Positions 1 through 8,422 of a stretch of 30,116 bases of DNA are shown here, one piece after another. Positions within the stretch are counted from its first letter, which is position 1, and every line of letters begins with the position of its first letter. A model generated the notes under the pieces. The model made no database searches. It saw only the letters and a list, made by a program, of their open reading frames with translations, and was not told the origin of the DNA. This DNA comes from Deltaproteobacteria bacterium UBA2385 (GTDB taxonomy: Bacteria; Myxococcota_A; UBA796; UBA2385). Where the stretch lies: assembly GCA_002343455.1 (NCBI GenBank), contig DDSR01000127.1, forward strand, positions 9,667 through 39,782, written 5' to 3'. Position numbers and translations under genes: made by a program.

Positions 1-708
1 CGCCACCATCAGCGGCAGCAGGTGCTCCTCTCGCGGGTGAACCGTACGCGCGCTCGGCGCCCGGTCCCAGCTCCGCAGCGCCGCCTCACGCTCGGCGGGC
101 GGCAGCTCCACGCTGCGAGCCAACCACTCGTCGAACAGGAGCGCCTCGGCCTCTCCCGTCCCGCGGAAGAAGGCCCCCAGGTTGTGGTAGCTCATCCCGC
201 TGCCCAGGATCAGCACGCCCTCCTCGCGCAGCGGGCGCAGGGCCCGGCCGATCGCGAGGTGCAGCCCCGGATCAAGGCCCCGCACCAGCGAGAGCTGCAC
301 CACCGGGAGCTTCGCCTCCGGCCAGCCCACCGCCACCGGCACGAAGGTCCCATGATCGTAGCCGCGCACCGGGTCCAGGCCCGCCGAGATGCCCGCCTCC
401 TCCAGCAGGCCGCGGGTGCGCTCCGCCAGGGCCGGATCGCCTGGGGCCGGGTAGCGCACCTGGTAGGTGTGGGGCGGGAAGCCGCCGTAGTCGTAGAGCA
501 TGCCCGGCGCCGACGCGCTGGAGAGGGTCGGGCGAGCCTCCTCCCAGTGCGCCGTCACCACCAGCAGCGCCCGCGCGGCCGGCAAGGTCGAGGGCAGGGC
601 CTGGAGCCAGGCGCGCAGGGGCCCGTAGGCCTGCGGTCCGCCGAAGCTGGCCTCGTCCATCCAGGGCCAGGGTCCGCCCCCGTGGGGCAGGTAGATCGTG
701 GGGAGCAT
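1..708 (-). CDS. DODA-type class III extradiol ring-cleavage dioxygenase (3' end outside window)
   Basis: The visible 236 residues match the 4,5-DOPA dioxygenase (YgiD-like, LigB superfamily) family, non-haem metal enzymes that open catechol-type rings. The start MLPTIYLPHGGG is typical of the family. Metal-binding histidines are expected in PHGGGP (near residue 9), in VVTAHWE, in GSGMSYHN, and a further His lies in REEHLLPL near the visible end. Family members are about 260 residues, so only some 25 C-terminal residues should be missing. The ATG at 708-706 is preceded by AGAGGTGA at good spacing. It is divergent from glgA with a 111-base gap. The natural substrate cannot be read from sequence; many bacterial homologues are uncharacterised. 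Confidence 0.88.
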   Translation of the reverse strand, partial: MLPTIYLPHGGGPWPWMDEASFGGPQAYGPLRAWLQALPSTLPAARALLVVTAHWEEARPTLSSASAPGMLYDYGGFPPHTYQVRYPAPGDPALAERTRGLLEEAGISAGLDPVRGYDHGTFVPVAVGWPEAKLPVVQLSLVRGLDPGLHLAIGRALRPLREEGVLILGSGMSYHNLGAFFRGTGEAEALLFDEWLARSVELPPAEREAALRSWDRAPSARTVHPREEHLLPLMVA

Positions 709-764
709 CGTTCACCTCTTCGCAGCAGTGTGCGCACCTGAGGGGAAGCTGACCAGCCCACCGA

Positions 765-784
765 TTGGGACGGTCCGGTCCCAA
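765..784. promoter_or_regulatory. Inverted repeat in the dioxygenase/glgA divergent region
   Basis: TTGGGAC (765-771) and GTCCCAA (778-784) form a perfect 7-bp dyad with a 6-base centre, 36 bases before the glgA start. The left arm contains TTGGGA, a possible -35, with TTAGCT at 790-795 as a loose -10 (19-base spacer). It could be an operator or a leader hairpin. The symmetry is seen directly; the role is inference. Confidence 0.35.
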
Positions 785-819
785 CATGGTTAGCTCACGC
801 CCTCATCTCCGGAGACCGC

Positions 820-2280
820 GTGCCCGAAGCACTCACCGTCGTCAGCGTCAGCGCCGAGCTCTCGCCCTGGTTCAAGGTCGGCGGCCTCGCCGACGTCGCC
901 CACGCCCTGCCCGTCGCCCTGGCCGCCCGCGGCCACAAGGTCATCGGGGTCGCCCCGCGGCACCGCGCGCTGGACATCGCCTGGGACACGGGGCGCACCG
1001 CCCGCTTCACCCTCTTCGGCCACGAGCACGAGGTCTCCTACTTCCACGCCACCATCGACGGGGTGGAGCGCGTCTTCGTCGACCACCCCGCCCTGCGCCG
1101 CGGCGGCATCTACGGCGACGACAACGGCGCCTACGGCGACAGCCTCTTCCGCTACGCCCTCTTCTGCCGGGCCGCCATGGAGGCCCCCGCCGCCATCGGC
1201 CAGCCCCTGCCCGAGGACGGTGCCGGGACCGTCTTCCTCGCCCACGACTGGCACGCCGCCCTCGTCCCGCTCTACCTCTCCGCCCGCTACCGGGCCCACG
1301 GCCTGCGCAGGCACGCCCGCTCCATCCTCGCCATCCACAACATGGCCCACCAGGGCACCTTCCCGATGGAGGTGCTCGGCGGCCTCGACCTGGAGCACCG
1401 CTGGGCCAGCACCCTGGAGATGGGCGGCGCGCTGAACATGCTCAAGGGCGGCATCGTCGCCGCCGACCGGGTCGTCACCGTCTCGCCCCGCTACGCCTGG
1501 GAGATCCGCGGCCCCGAGGCCGGCTTCGGCCTGGACGGCGTCCTGCGGATGAGGGGCCCGGTCGTCCAGGGCATCCTCAATGGCCTGGACACCCGCGAGT
1601 GGGACCCGGCCAACGACCCGCACCAGCCCGCCGCCTTCGACGCCCGGGACCTCAGCGGCAAGGCCCTCTGCAAGGCCGCGCTCCAGCAGGACCTGGGCCT
1701 GGAGGTCGACCCCGGCCGCCCTCTCGTCGGCTTCGTCGGCCGCCTGGACGCCCAGAAGGGGGTCGACCTCTTCCTGCGCACCCTGCCCTGGCTGCGGCAG
1801 CAGGGCGCCCAGGTCGTCATGCTCGGCAGCGGCGACCCGCGCCTGGAGGAGGCCACCCGCCAGGCCCAGGACCCCACCATGAGGGCCGTCACCGCCTTCT
1901 CGGCGGCCCTCGCCCACCGCATCACCGCCGCCTCCGATCTGTTCGTGGTGCCCAGCCGCTTCGAGCCCTGCGGCCTCACCCAGATGCAGGCCATGCGCTA
2001 CGGCACCGTCCCCGTCGTCGCCGCCACCGGAGGCCTCGTCGACAGCGTCCGCCCCTACGATCCCTACGCGCAGAGCGGTACGGGCTGGCTCTTCCACCCC
2101 GGCTCGGCCGAGGATCTCGTCATGGCGCTCGGAAACGCGCTGTACACCTGGGTCCACTGGCCGGACAGCTTCCGTGAGATCCAGCGCCGCGGCATGGAGG
2201 CGGACTGGTCCTGGGAGCAGCCCGCCGCCCAATACGAACAGATGATGCAGCAGGCCCTCGACAGCGGCCCTTGGGCGTGA
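820..2280 (+). CDS. glgA: Glycogen synthase (ADP-glucose type, GT5)
   Basis: Transfers glucose from ADP-glucose to the non-reducing end of alpha-1,4-glucan in cytoplasmic glycogen synthesis. The 486 residues match the usual length of bacterial GlgA. The N-terminal sugar-nucleotide signature KVGGLADV is at residues 19-26, followed by family blocks including HDWHAAL, IHNMAHQG and NGLDTREWDP. The C-terminal GT-B domain has FVGRLDAQKGVD and the catalytic EPCGLTQ at 382-388. The start is GTG at 820, with GGAG at 811-814. The first ATG-initiated frames in this region are antisense or shifted shadows. The stop overlaps the start of the downstream aldolase (GTGA), so the two are probably translated from one mRNA. 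Confidence 0.95.
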   Translation: MPEALTVVSVSAELSPWFKVGGLADVAHALPVALAARGHKVIGVAPRHRALDIAWDTGRTARFTLFGHEHEVSYFHATIDGVERVFVDHPALRRGGIYGDDNGAYGDSLFRYALFCRAAMEAPAAIGQPLPEDGAGTVFLAHDWHAALVPLYLSARYRAHGLRRHARSILAIHNMAHQGTFPMEVLGGLDLEHRWASTLEMGGALNMLKGGIVAADRVVTVSPRYAWEIRGPEAGFGLDGVLRMRGPVVQGILNGLDTREWDPANDPHQPAAFDARDLSGKALCKAALQQDLGLEVDPGRPLVGFVGRLDAQKGVDLFLRTLPWLRQQGAQVVMLGSGDPRLEEATRQAQDPTMRAVTAFSAALAHRITAASDLFVVPSRFEPCGLTQMQAMRYGTVPVVAATGGLVDSVRPYDPYAQSGTGWLFHPGSAEDLVMALGNALYTWVHWPDSFREIQRRGMEADWSWEQPAAQYEQMMQQALDSGPWA

Positions 2281-3122
2281 ACACCGCGCAGCGCCTGTGG
2301 TGCGCCACCCTCACCCCCTTCCGCGAGGACCGCGTCAGCCACCCCGGCGTCGATCTCGACCGCGTCCGGTCCCACGTCCAGGGACTGCGCAAGGAGGGCG
2401 TCGACGCCTTCGCCCCCACCGGCACCACCGGCGAGTTCCTCTACCTGCGGCCCGCCGAGAAGGCCCTCATCCACCGCGCCACCCTCGAGGCCGCCGCCGG
2501 CGCCCCCGTCATGCCCTGCGTCTTCGACCCCGATCCCGGCATCATGGTCGACCTCGCCCGGCGGGCCCAGGACCTCGGCGCCTTCGGCGTCTTCACCCCT
2601 CCCCCCGTCTACCAGCCCGTCGGCGCCGACGACATCCTCGACTGGTACGAGCGCCTCGTGCGGGCCCTGACCATCCCCGTCTACGCCTACCACCACCCCC
2701 GCACCCACAACCCGATCGACTTCCCTCTGCTCGAGCGCCTCTTCGAGGCCGGTGTCGCCGGCATGAAGGACAGCTCCGGCGACGCTGGCCGCGTGCGCCT
2801 GCTCGCCCAGGTGTTCCCTCACCGGATCATCGCTGGAGGCGACGAGCTGCTCGGCCAGGGCCCGCTGCTGGGGCCGATCGCCGGCCATATGTCGGGGCTC
2901 GCGAACCTGCGGCCGGGGTTGTGTCGTTCGTTGGTTGACCGATCAGGCAACTTACTCCAGCAGCAGGCGCGAGGGGTGGAGCGGGACGAGCTGCGGGCGC
3001 GGGTCGCCGAGGCCGGCGGGCTGCCGGCGATGAAGCGGGCGCTAGGCATGGGCTTGAGGGCGCCGCTGCGGCAGGTGGACGAGGAGAAGGCGGCGGCGCT
3101 GAGGGGAGCGGAGCCTGCCTGA
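2277..3122 (+). CDS. DapA/NAL-family class I aldolase (dihydrodipicolinate synthase-like)
   Basis: A 281-residue TIM-barrel lyase of the DHDPS/N-acetylneuraminate lyase family. Visible family landmarks are the pyruvate-binding GTTGE (residues 49-53), the catalytic Tyr in YHHP (Tyr138) and the Schiff-base Lys164 in GMKDSSGD. The family condenses or cleaves pyruvate with an aldehyde. The substrate is uncertain: this is probably not the housekeeping DapA, because it sits behind glgA and has YHHP instead of the usual YNVP-type motif, so a sugar-acid aldolase is plausible. I chose GTG 2277, which overlaps the glgA stop; TTG 2271 in the same frame is the alternative. No clear Shine-Dalgarno is seen, as expected for coupled translation. 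Confidence 0.85.
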   Translation: MNTAQRLWCATLTPFREDRVSHPGVDLDRVRSHVQGLRKEGVDAFAPTGTTGEFLYLRPAEKALIHRATLEAAAGAPVMPCVFDPDPGIMVDLARRAQDLGAFGVFTPPPVYQPVGADDILDWYERLVRALTIPVYAYHHPRTHNPIDFPLLERLFEAGVAGMKDSSGDAGRVRLLAQVFPHRIIAGGDELLGQGPLLGPIAGHMSGLANLRPGLCRSLVDRSGNLLQQQARGVERDELRARVAEAGGLPAMKRALGMGLRAPLRQVDEEKAAALRGAEPA

Positions 3123-3288
3123 GTGAGAGTGAGCCGGATCAGAGAGGCACCGAATGAGAGTCCGGCCCCCGATTCACCTCGGAATTGAGCAAATTTGCCC
3201 CCCCAAGAGGTCAATTCGGCCTCCTTCCCCACCTCAAACTCTCATTCAGTGCCTCTCCGCCGCCCTTGACTCTCATTCAGGGCGACTC
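3111..3288. repeat. Large imperfect dyad element between convergent genes
   Basis: Arms 3111-3161 and 3238-3288 are inverted copies, matching at 38 of 51 positions without gaps. Each arm carries the motif TGAGTGAGAGT or TGAATGAGAGT twice, 31 bases apart. The inner pairs GAATTGA (3182-3188) and TCAATTC (3211-3217) share exactly the same axis, between 3199 and 3200. A perfect palindrome GCAAATTTGC lies at 3189-3198, in the only AT-rich patch nearby. The stops of both converging genes lie inside the arms. It may be a bidirectional terminator, a REP/MITE-like element or a protein-binding dyad. There is no T-tract typical of intrinsic terminators. Confidence 0.6.
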
Positions 3289-4010
3289 CGCCTCCGGGCC
3301 ATTCCGATCCAGCTCTCGACCCTGGCCTCTCCCCTCTCAAACCCGCGCTGCCGCCACCTCAGCCGAGCCATGCCCAAGGCCGCGGCCGGGTCGCGAACGG
3401 CGCCAGCCCAGCCTCCCTCTCTGGTCGGCCCACCTGGCGAGCCCTCTCCCAGCCGCTCCTCGCGAACCAGCTCCAACCCTGCCTCACCGATCATCCGCCG
3501 CCAGTCGCCCCAGCCCCACGGCTCGGCAGAGGCCATCGGGATCCCGAAGCGGCGGTCACTCTCGGTGTTCAACCGCCCAGCCTCCGCCGCAGAGGTGCCC
3601 TCGCACCAGACGGCCTCGCTGAACAACAGGCCGCCCCCGGGCTGCAAGGCACCCGCGATCGCCCGCAAGACCAGGGGGAGGTCCGTGCCGTAGAGCACGC
3701 TCTCCGCGAGGACGGCCGCGTATCGACCCTCGTGCATCAAGCCCAGCTCCTCTGCCCGCAGCGGGCGTGCCTGCACCCCGGTGCGCTGCCGATAGAGCCG
3801 CGCCAGCTCGGAGTTGGGCTCGATGGCCTCGACCGCTCGTCCGCGCTCCAGCAGCCGTAGGGTGCTGAGGCCGAGCCCCGGACCAATCTCCAGCACAGGC
3901 CCCTCGGGAAGCTCCTGAAGCCAACCCAGCAGCGTAGAGGTCGCTTCGGCCCCCCCCGGGTGAAGGTCGCCCTGCCCCAGGCGAGCGGCCGCCACATGCC
4001 AGGGGATCAT
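3273..4010 (-). CDS. Class I SAM-dependent methyltransferase
   Basis: A 245-residue Rossmann-type methyltransferase. Motif I is VLEIGPGLGLST (from residue 39), with the acidic ribose-binding residue in EAIEPN about 20 residues later. A typical post-motif region, LQPGGGLLFSEAVW, follows. The substrate is not recognisable. The ATG at 4010-4008 overlaps the stop of the upstream YeiH gene by four bases and is preceded by GGAG, so the two are translationally coupled. The stop lies inside the right arm of the 3111-3288 dyad. A longer in-frame reading upstream to 4373 runs antisense-like through the transporter gene in another frame and is not the start. Confidence 0.85.
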   Translation of the reverse strand: MIPWHVAAARLGQGDLHPGGAEATSTLLGWLQELPEGPVLEIGPGLGLSTLRLLERGRAVEAIEPNSELARLYRQRTGVQARPLRAEELGLMHEGRYAAVLAESVLYGTDLPLVLRAIAGALQPGGGLLFSEAVWCEGTSAAEAGRLNTESDRRFGIPMASAEPWGWGDWRRMIGEAGLELVREERLGEGSPGGPTREGGWAGAVRDPAAALGMARLRWRQRGFERGEARVESWIGMARRRSRPE

Positions 4011-5122
4011 CGCGGCTCCAACAGCGGCCCCACCCAGGCCGAGAGCACCAGCGAGGCCAGCCCCACCACCAGCGCCGCCGCCAGCCCCAAGAAGAACGGC
4101 CGCGGCCCCAGTCCCCGCAGCACCGACAGCCGCGTGCTCAGCCCCACCCCCGCCAGCGCCGTCGCCAGCGCCAGCGTCGCGCCCTTGTCTCCCAGCACCC
4201 TGAGCACCTCCTTCCACCCCTCCACCTCGAACAGTCCCAGCGCCCGCCCCCCCTGCGCCAGCCCAAGATCCCCGACCGTCCGCACCGCCGCCAGGGCCAG
4301 GAAACCCAAGACGAAGGTCGGGAAGAGCTGGCCGAGGCTCTGCCGTTTCGCACCCTCCCGAGCAGACATCCACGTCAGCGCCGGCACGACCGCCACCAGC
4401 AGCGAATTGCGCGTGAGCTTGGCCACCGTCGCCACCTGCATCGCCACCGGCTCACCGTAGACCTCGCTGTAGGCGATCGCCGCACCCATCACCTGGGATG
4501 TGTCGTGGATCGCCGTTCCCAAGAACAGACCCGCCGCACCGGGAGAGTCCGCGAACAGGGCGTGGGCGAGGAAGGGGTAGCTCAGCATCGCCACCAGCCC
4601 GAACAGGGTCACATTGGCGACGGTGTAGGCCACCTCGCGATCGTCCGCGTTGATCCCCGGAGCGACCGCCAGCGTCGCGGTGATGCCGCAGATGGCCGTC
4701 GAGGCCGCCGCCAGCACCCCCAGCCGCGCGCTGACGCCCATGCCTCGGGCCAGGAGCCGCGCCGCCACCACCGCAAAGACCACCAGCAGCACCACCATCG
4801 GCACACCCAGGGCGCCGATCTTCAGCACATCGACCAGGGAGAGCTTCAGGCCGACCAGGATGATGCCCAGCCGCAGCACCTTCTTGACCGCGAGGTCCAC
4901 GCCGGGCGCCAGGCGCGTCGGCGTGCCCACCGTGTTGGCCACCAGCAGGCCCAGCAGGACCGCCACGGGGATGGCCGAGACCGGGCTGGCCCGACCCAGC
5001 GGGTCCAGCCCTCGGGCGGAGAGGAGCAGGCTCCCCAGGCCAGCGGCGACAGGCTGGGCTAGCAGCGCTAGCACCAGGGCAGCGACCAGGCCAGGCAGGG
5101 CTCGGAGGAGCGGCGAGGGCAT
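4007..5122 (-). CDS. YeiH-family membrane transporter (putative sulfate exporter family)
   Basis: A strongly hydrophobic protein of about 371 residues with roughly ten membrane segments, matching the YeiH/YadS-type family (Pfam Cons_hypoth698). Characteristic stretches include VLRLGIILVGLKLS, STAICGITATLAVAP, the GTAIHDTSQV motif and VAKLTRNSLL. The family is annotated as putative sulfate exporters, but direct biochemical proof is thin. I chose ATG 5122, just before the first membrane segment. A GTG at 5176 in the same frame would add 18 polar residues and reach into the divergent promoter; neither has a convincing Shine-Dalgarno. It is coupled by a 4-base overlap to the downstream methyltransferase. 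Confidence 0.85.
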   Translation of the reverse strand: MPSPLLRALPGLVAALVLALLAQPVAAGLGSLLLSARGLDPLGRASPVSAIPVAVLLGLLVANTVGTPTRLAPGVDLAVKKVLRLGIILVGLKLSLVDVLKIGALGVPMVVLLVVFAVVAARLLARGMGVSARLGVLAAASTAICGITATLAVAPGINADDREVAYTVANVTLFGLVAMLSYPFLAHALFADSPGAAGLFLGTAIHDTSQVMGAAIAYSEVYGEPVAMQVATVAKLTRNSLLVAVVPALTWMSAREGAKRQSLGQLFPTFVLGFLALAAVRTVGDLGLAQGGRALGLFEVEGWKEVLRVLGDKGATLALATALAGVGLSTRLSVLRGLGPRPFFLGLAAALVVGLASLVLSAWVGPLLEPR

Positions 5123-5183
5123 GCGCGCGAACGATCCGGGTGAGCGGGGCGCTGGGGCTAACCGATCGGTGCGCACTACCTGC

Positions 5184-5189
5184 TACCAT
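5184..5189 (+). promoter_or_regulatory. TACCAT -10 hexamer of a probable leaderless transcript
   Basis: TACCAT ends six bases before the ATG at 5196, and there is no Shine-Dalgarno upstream. This is the spacing expected if transcription starts at the A of ATG. The same arrangement recurs at 9941, 14233 and 18706 in this window. No good -35 is visible here. Confidence 0.45.
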
Positions 5190-5195
5190 CCCCCG

Positions 5196-8100
5196 ATGCC
5201 CCCCGGTCCCCGCCCCCTGCCCTCCGTCGACGAGGTCCTCTCCGGCCGAAAGCGCCCCTCCATCGAGGACCTCTTCCGGCTCGTCCACGCCGTCAACCCC
5301 ACCGATCGCGGCCTCGCCCCCGAGGCCGAGTGGCGGGCCTACGCCCAGAAATCGGCCCTGCAGAGCCTGCTCATCCGCCTGCACGGCGAAGTGCTGACGC
5401 TGACCCCCGGTCCGGACCCCGATGTGGTGGGGTTGCGCCACGTCCACGGGGATCGCGACGCCTGCCACGCCCTGGTGCCCGAGCTGGACGACGACGCCCG
5501 CGCCTGGGTGCGCCAGCAGCGCGCCGGTGGGGCGCCGGAGCCCCCTCCGCGACCACCCCCGGTGGCCACGGCCTCTCCCCATGGCTCCGATGCCCTCAGC
5601 CGAGGCCGGCAGGCCCTGGAGGACTGGGACTACGAGCTCGCCGAGTCCTGCTTCGGCGAGGCGGTCCAGGACAACCCGCTCAACCCCCAGGCGCTGGCGG
5701 CCCTGCTGGAGCTGCTGGTCGACCACCTCGCCCGGGACGAGGACGCCCTGGCGCTGGTCGACGGGCTGCCTGCGGCCACCTGGCGGGCTCCGGCCTGCCG
5801 GCGTTTCCTCCTGACCGCCGCCGTGCGAGCCGAGCGCGACACCCTCGCCCACAACCTGCTGCACGGGCTGGACCACCCCGACGTCGCCGACGCGCTCCGC
5901 ACCCTGGCGCGCCGGGCGATCACACGGGGGGCTCTGTCCGAAGCGAACTCCCTGCTTCTGACCCTGCGCGAGCGAGATCCAGCCCACAGCGGCACCCTGG
6001 AGGTCGAGCAGGCGCTGGAGCAGGCTCGGTCCGAGGAGCGTCGGCCGGCCGAGCTGGCGCTCGCTGAGCTTGTTGGGACCGGCGACTGGCTCCGAGTCGC
6101 GGAGGCGGCAGAGGAGCTGCTGCGTCGCTGGCCGAACAGTGCCGAGGCTCGTCGCTGTCGGGAGCGCGCGCGCGAGGCGCTGGCCCTTGAGCGGGCCATG
6201 CAGCTGGTGGAGGAGACTGCGCAGCTCGCGCCTCAAGAGGCCCTGCGCCGACTGGTTGAAGCCCGCAGCCTGGGCCTCTCCGGACTGGACGACCGTATCC
6301 AGGCGCTGAAGGCGCACCTGCAGGAGGAGGCCCATCACGAGGCACGCTCGCGAGCGGTTGCCCTCCTGTCCACCGACCGCCGGGCCGGCCTGCGTGCGGC
6401 ATTGGAGCTGGCGGGCAAGGATCGCCGCACCCTCGTGGACCTGGGGCTGGACGACCTGGCCACGCTGCTGGAGAACCGCCGCACGCGCCGCCCCGAACAG
6501 GCCGTCGAGGCCCTCCTCGCGCTGGAGGCCAGCGAGGGTCTGTCCTGGTCCCAGGCTTTGCCCCTGCTGGAGCCCCACAGAGAGTGGCTGCGCTCCCTGG
6601 GCCCGGCCCGGATCCGACTTGAATCCATGGTCGCCGAGCGAGAGGCCGAGCTGGCCGCACAGGCTCAGACCCTCCTGGAGGAGGCGATGCAGGTCGGCGA
6701 CGACGACTCTGCCGCTGCCCTGATCCTCCGTCTGGACCGTTCACGCCTGGGGCCCGAGGCCACTGCGCAACTCGCTGAGCTGGAGCTCCGGATCAAGGAG
6801 GCTCGCCTCCTCCGCGAACGGACCGAGCGGGTCAACAGCCTTGTCGACCAGGGCCGCCATGTGGAAGCGCGCGATCTGACCGAGGCCCTCGCCGCAGAGG
6901 ATCCCCGCTGGGTAGACCAGGCCGTCGCGCTCGCCCACCGGGTCAATGCCTCACTCCAGCCCGTCCTGTTGGATCCGGTTCCGCTTGACCTGGGCCTGTA
7001 CACCTGGAAGGCGCGTATGGCGCCTTTCGGGCCCGACCACTCGGTTCACCCCGACGGCAAGGAGATCTTCCTGGCGGAGTGCCACCGCGAGTGGGTCTTT
7101 GTCTATGTGGTGGACATCGACCAGGCCCGGCTTCGGCGCGCCTGGCGCTATCGGCTGCCTGTGCCCGGAGAGATCGTCCGTTGCACCGTCGAGGCCGATA
7201 CGGTCTGGGTCTTCGGCCTCCGGACCGTCCTCGCCCTGGCGCCGGACTCCGGTCGGGTGCTCGCCTTCTGTCTGATCGACGCCAAATGCCGAGAGGGTGA
7301 GCGGGTCGTCGACCAGCGCATCATGCCCGGAACGGGGGCGTTGTGGACGGTCCTGAACGGCAAACGAGGGCATCGCACCCTGGTCCACAACGCCCGCACG
7401 GGCAGACTACTCCGACACCTGGATCACGTCGGCCTCGCGCTTCCGCTGTCCGGCCTCCACCCCCTGCGCGTCGCCCTCTACACCGGCCAGGATCTCAGCT
7501 TCGAGGATGCCAGCGGCCACAAGGACACCTCCGCCGGCGCCCGTGGACCGGGCGTCGCCGACGTCGCGCTCTCGCCCGACGGCAAGGGGTTCGTGACGAT
7601 CCGGCCGAACAGCCCGGAAGCGGCCCCACACCCCGTTCTCAGCCCCGCGACCTTTCGCAACGGGCCGCGACCCGATGTCCACCTGAACGAGCTGGATTGG
7701 AAGCCGAGCCTGACTCGGATTGTCGCCTTGCCCGAGCAGGCCATGTTCTTTGTCTCCGGCGCGTCGGGCCCCGGAATCACCCTCCTCGGCCTGCACGGGC
7801 CCGCCCTCATCGAGCGATGGCGGGCCTGGTCACCCGCCTTCGTCGTCATGCTCTCGGATGTGGATGGTCGCCACGTCGTCCTGATGGGCCTCGACGAGCA
7901 CGCCTGCCTGCTCCGGCGGCTGGGCACCGATGAGCCCGATCTCCGCCTCGCCATGGAGCTCCGCGAGGTCGACGCCAAGGACATGAACCCCTTCGCGGGT
8001 GTGTTGACGTCCACCCCGCGTCCACCCGACGATGGGCCTCAACACCCCGCCCGGGCATTCCTGCAACACCTCGTCTGGGGCGATCACCTCCTCAGAGCCG

Positions 8101-8393
8101 GACGGTTCGAGGAGGCCGTGCACGTCCTCGACCACCCGGTCGTCTGGCGCCGCTTCGAGCTCCAGTCCCGGGCCCGCCTCGTCGAGGCCTGGCTGCCCCT
8201 CGATCCCCAGGAGCCAGCGCTGCAGTGGCGGCGGATGCTGGCGCTGACGGGCTTCGTCGCCATGCGGGCGGGTCAGGTGCCCTACGAGGTCAAGAACGTC
8301 CACGCCCTGCCGGGAGCGTGGACGGAGGAGGAGCTGGACGCGCTGGCGGGGCGGGTGTGCGAGGCGCTGGGGATGGAGCCCCTGAAGCGCTAG
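5196..8393 (+). CDS. Large TPR plus propeller-like protein of unknown function
   Basis: A 1065-residue protein with no signal peptide or membrane segment visible. Residues about 1-110 form a small globular domain followed by a Pro-rich linker (PEPPPRPPPV). About 130-580 are helical with TPR-like units (for example ALEDWDYELAESCFGEAVQDNP) and long charged, Ala/Glu/Arg-rich helices. About 590-960 are beta-rich, with propeller-like strands such as FSVHPDGKEIFL-type and VADVALSPDGKGFVTI repeats. The C-terminus returns to helices (GDHLLRAGRFEEAVHVL). This suggests a cytoplasmic scaffold or sensor; no enzymatic motif was seen. ATG 5196 is preferred because a TACCAT box lies just upstream, although the frame is open further left through the antisense strand of the transporter gene. 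Confidence 0.75.
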   Translation: MPPGPRPLPSVDEVLSGRKRPSIEDLFRLVHAVNPTDRGLAPEAEWRAYAQKSALQSLLIRLHGEVLTLTPGPDPDVVGLRHVHGDRDACHALVPELDDDARAWVRQQRAGGAPEPPPRPPPVATASPHGSDALSRGRQALEDWDYELAESCFGEAVQDNPLNPQALAALLELLVDHLARDEDALALVDGLPAATWRAPACRRFLLTAAVRAERDTLAHNLLHGLDHPDVADALRTLARRAITRGALSEANSLLLTLRERDPAHSGTLEVEQALEQARSEERRPAELALAELVGTGDWLRVAEAAEELLRRWPNSAEARRCRERAREALALERAMQLVEETAQLAPQEALRRLVEARSLGLSGLDDRIQALKAHLQEEAHHEARSRAVALLSTDRRAGLRAALELAGKDRRTLVDLGLDDLATLLENRRTRRPEQAVEALLALEASEGLSWSQALPLLEPHREWLRSLGPARIRLESMVAEREAELAAQAQTLLEEAMQVGDDDSAAALILRLDRSRLGPEATAQLAELELRIKEARLLRERTERVNSLVDQGRHVEARDLTEALAAEDPRWVDQAVALAHRVNASLQPVLLDPVPLDLGLYTWKARMAPFGPDHSVHPDGKEIFLAECHREWVFVYVVDIDQARLRRAWRYRLPVPGEIVRCTVEADTVWVFGLRTVLALAPDSGRVLAFCLIDAKCREGERVVDQRIMPGTGALWTVLNGKRGHRTLVHNARTGRLLRHLDHVGLALPLSGLHPLRVALYTGQDLSFEDASGHKDTSAGARGPGVADVALSPDGKGFVTIRPNSPEAAPHPVLSPATFRNGPRPDVHLNELDWKPSLTRIVALPEQAMFFVSGASGPGITLLGLHGPALIERWRAWSPAFVVMLSDVDGRHVVLMGLDEHACLLRRLGTDEPDLRLAMELREVDAKDMNPFAGVLTSTPRPPDDGPQHPARAFLQHLVWGDHLLRAGRFEEAVHVLDHPVVWRRFELQSRARLVEAWLPLDPQEPALQWRRMLALTGFVAMRAGQVPYEVKNVHALPGAWTEEELDALAGRVCEALGMEPLKR

Positions 8394-8400
8394 CCAGCGC
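8387..8400. terminator. Small GC hairpin at the stop of the TPR/propeller gene
   Basis: GCGCT (8387-8391) and AGCGC (8396-8400) form a 5-bp stem with a 4-base loop. It spans the TAG stop, in the 29-base gap between two convergent genes. There is no T-run, so a termination role is only a guess. Confidence 0.2.
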
Positions 8401-8422
8401 GGAGGGTAGGCAGAGACGCCCC

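Noticed and set aside
790..2232. 480-codon antisense frame opposite glgA, and a shifted plus-strand frame at 765-2177
   Set aside because: Both are composition shadows of glgA with no recognisable protein features.
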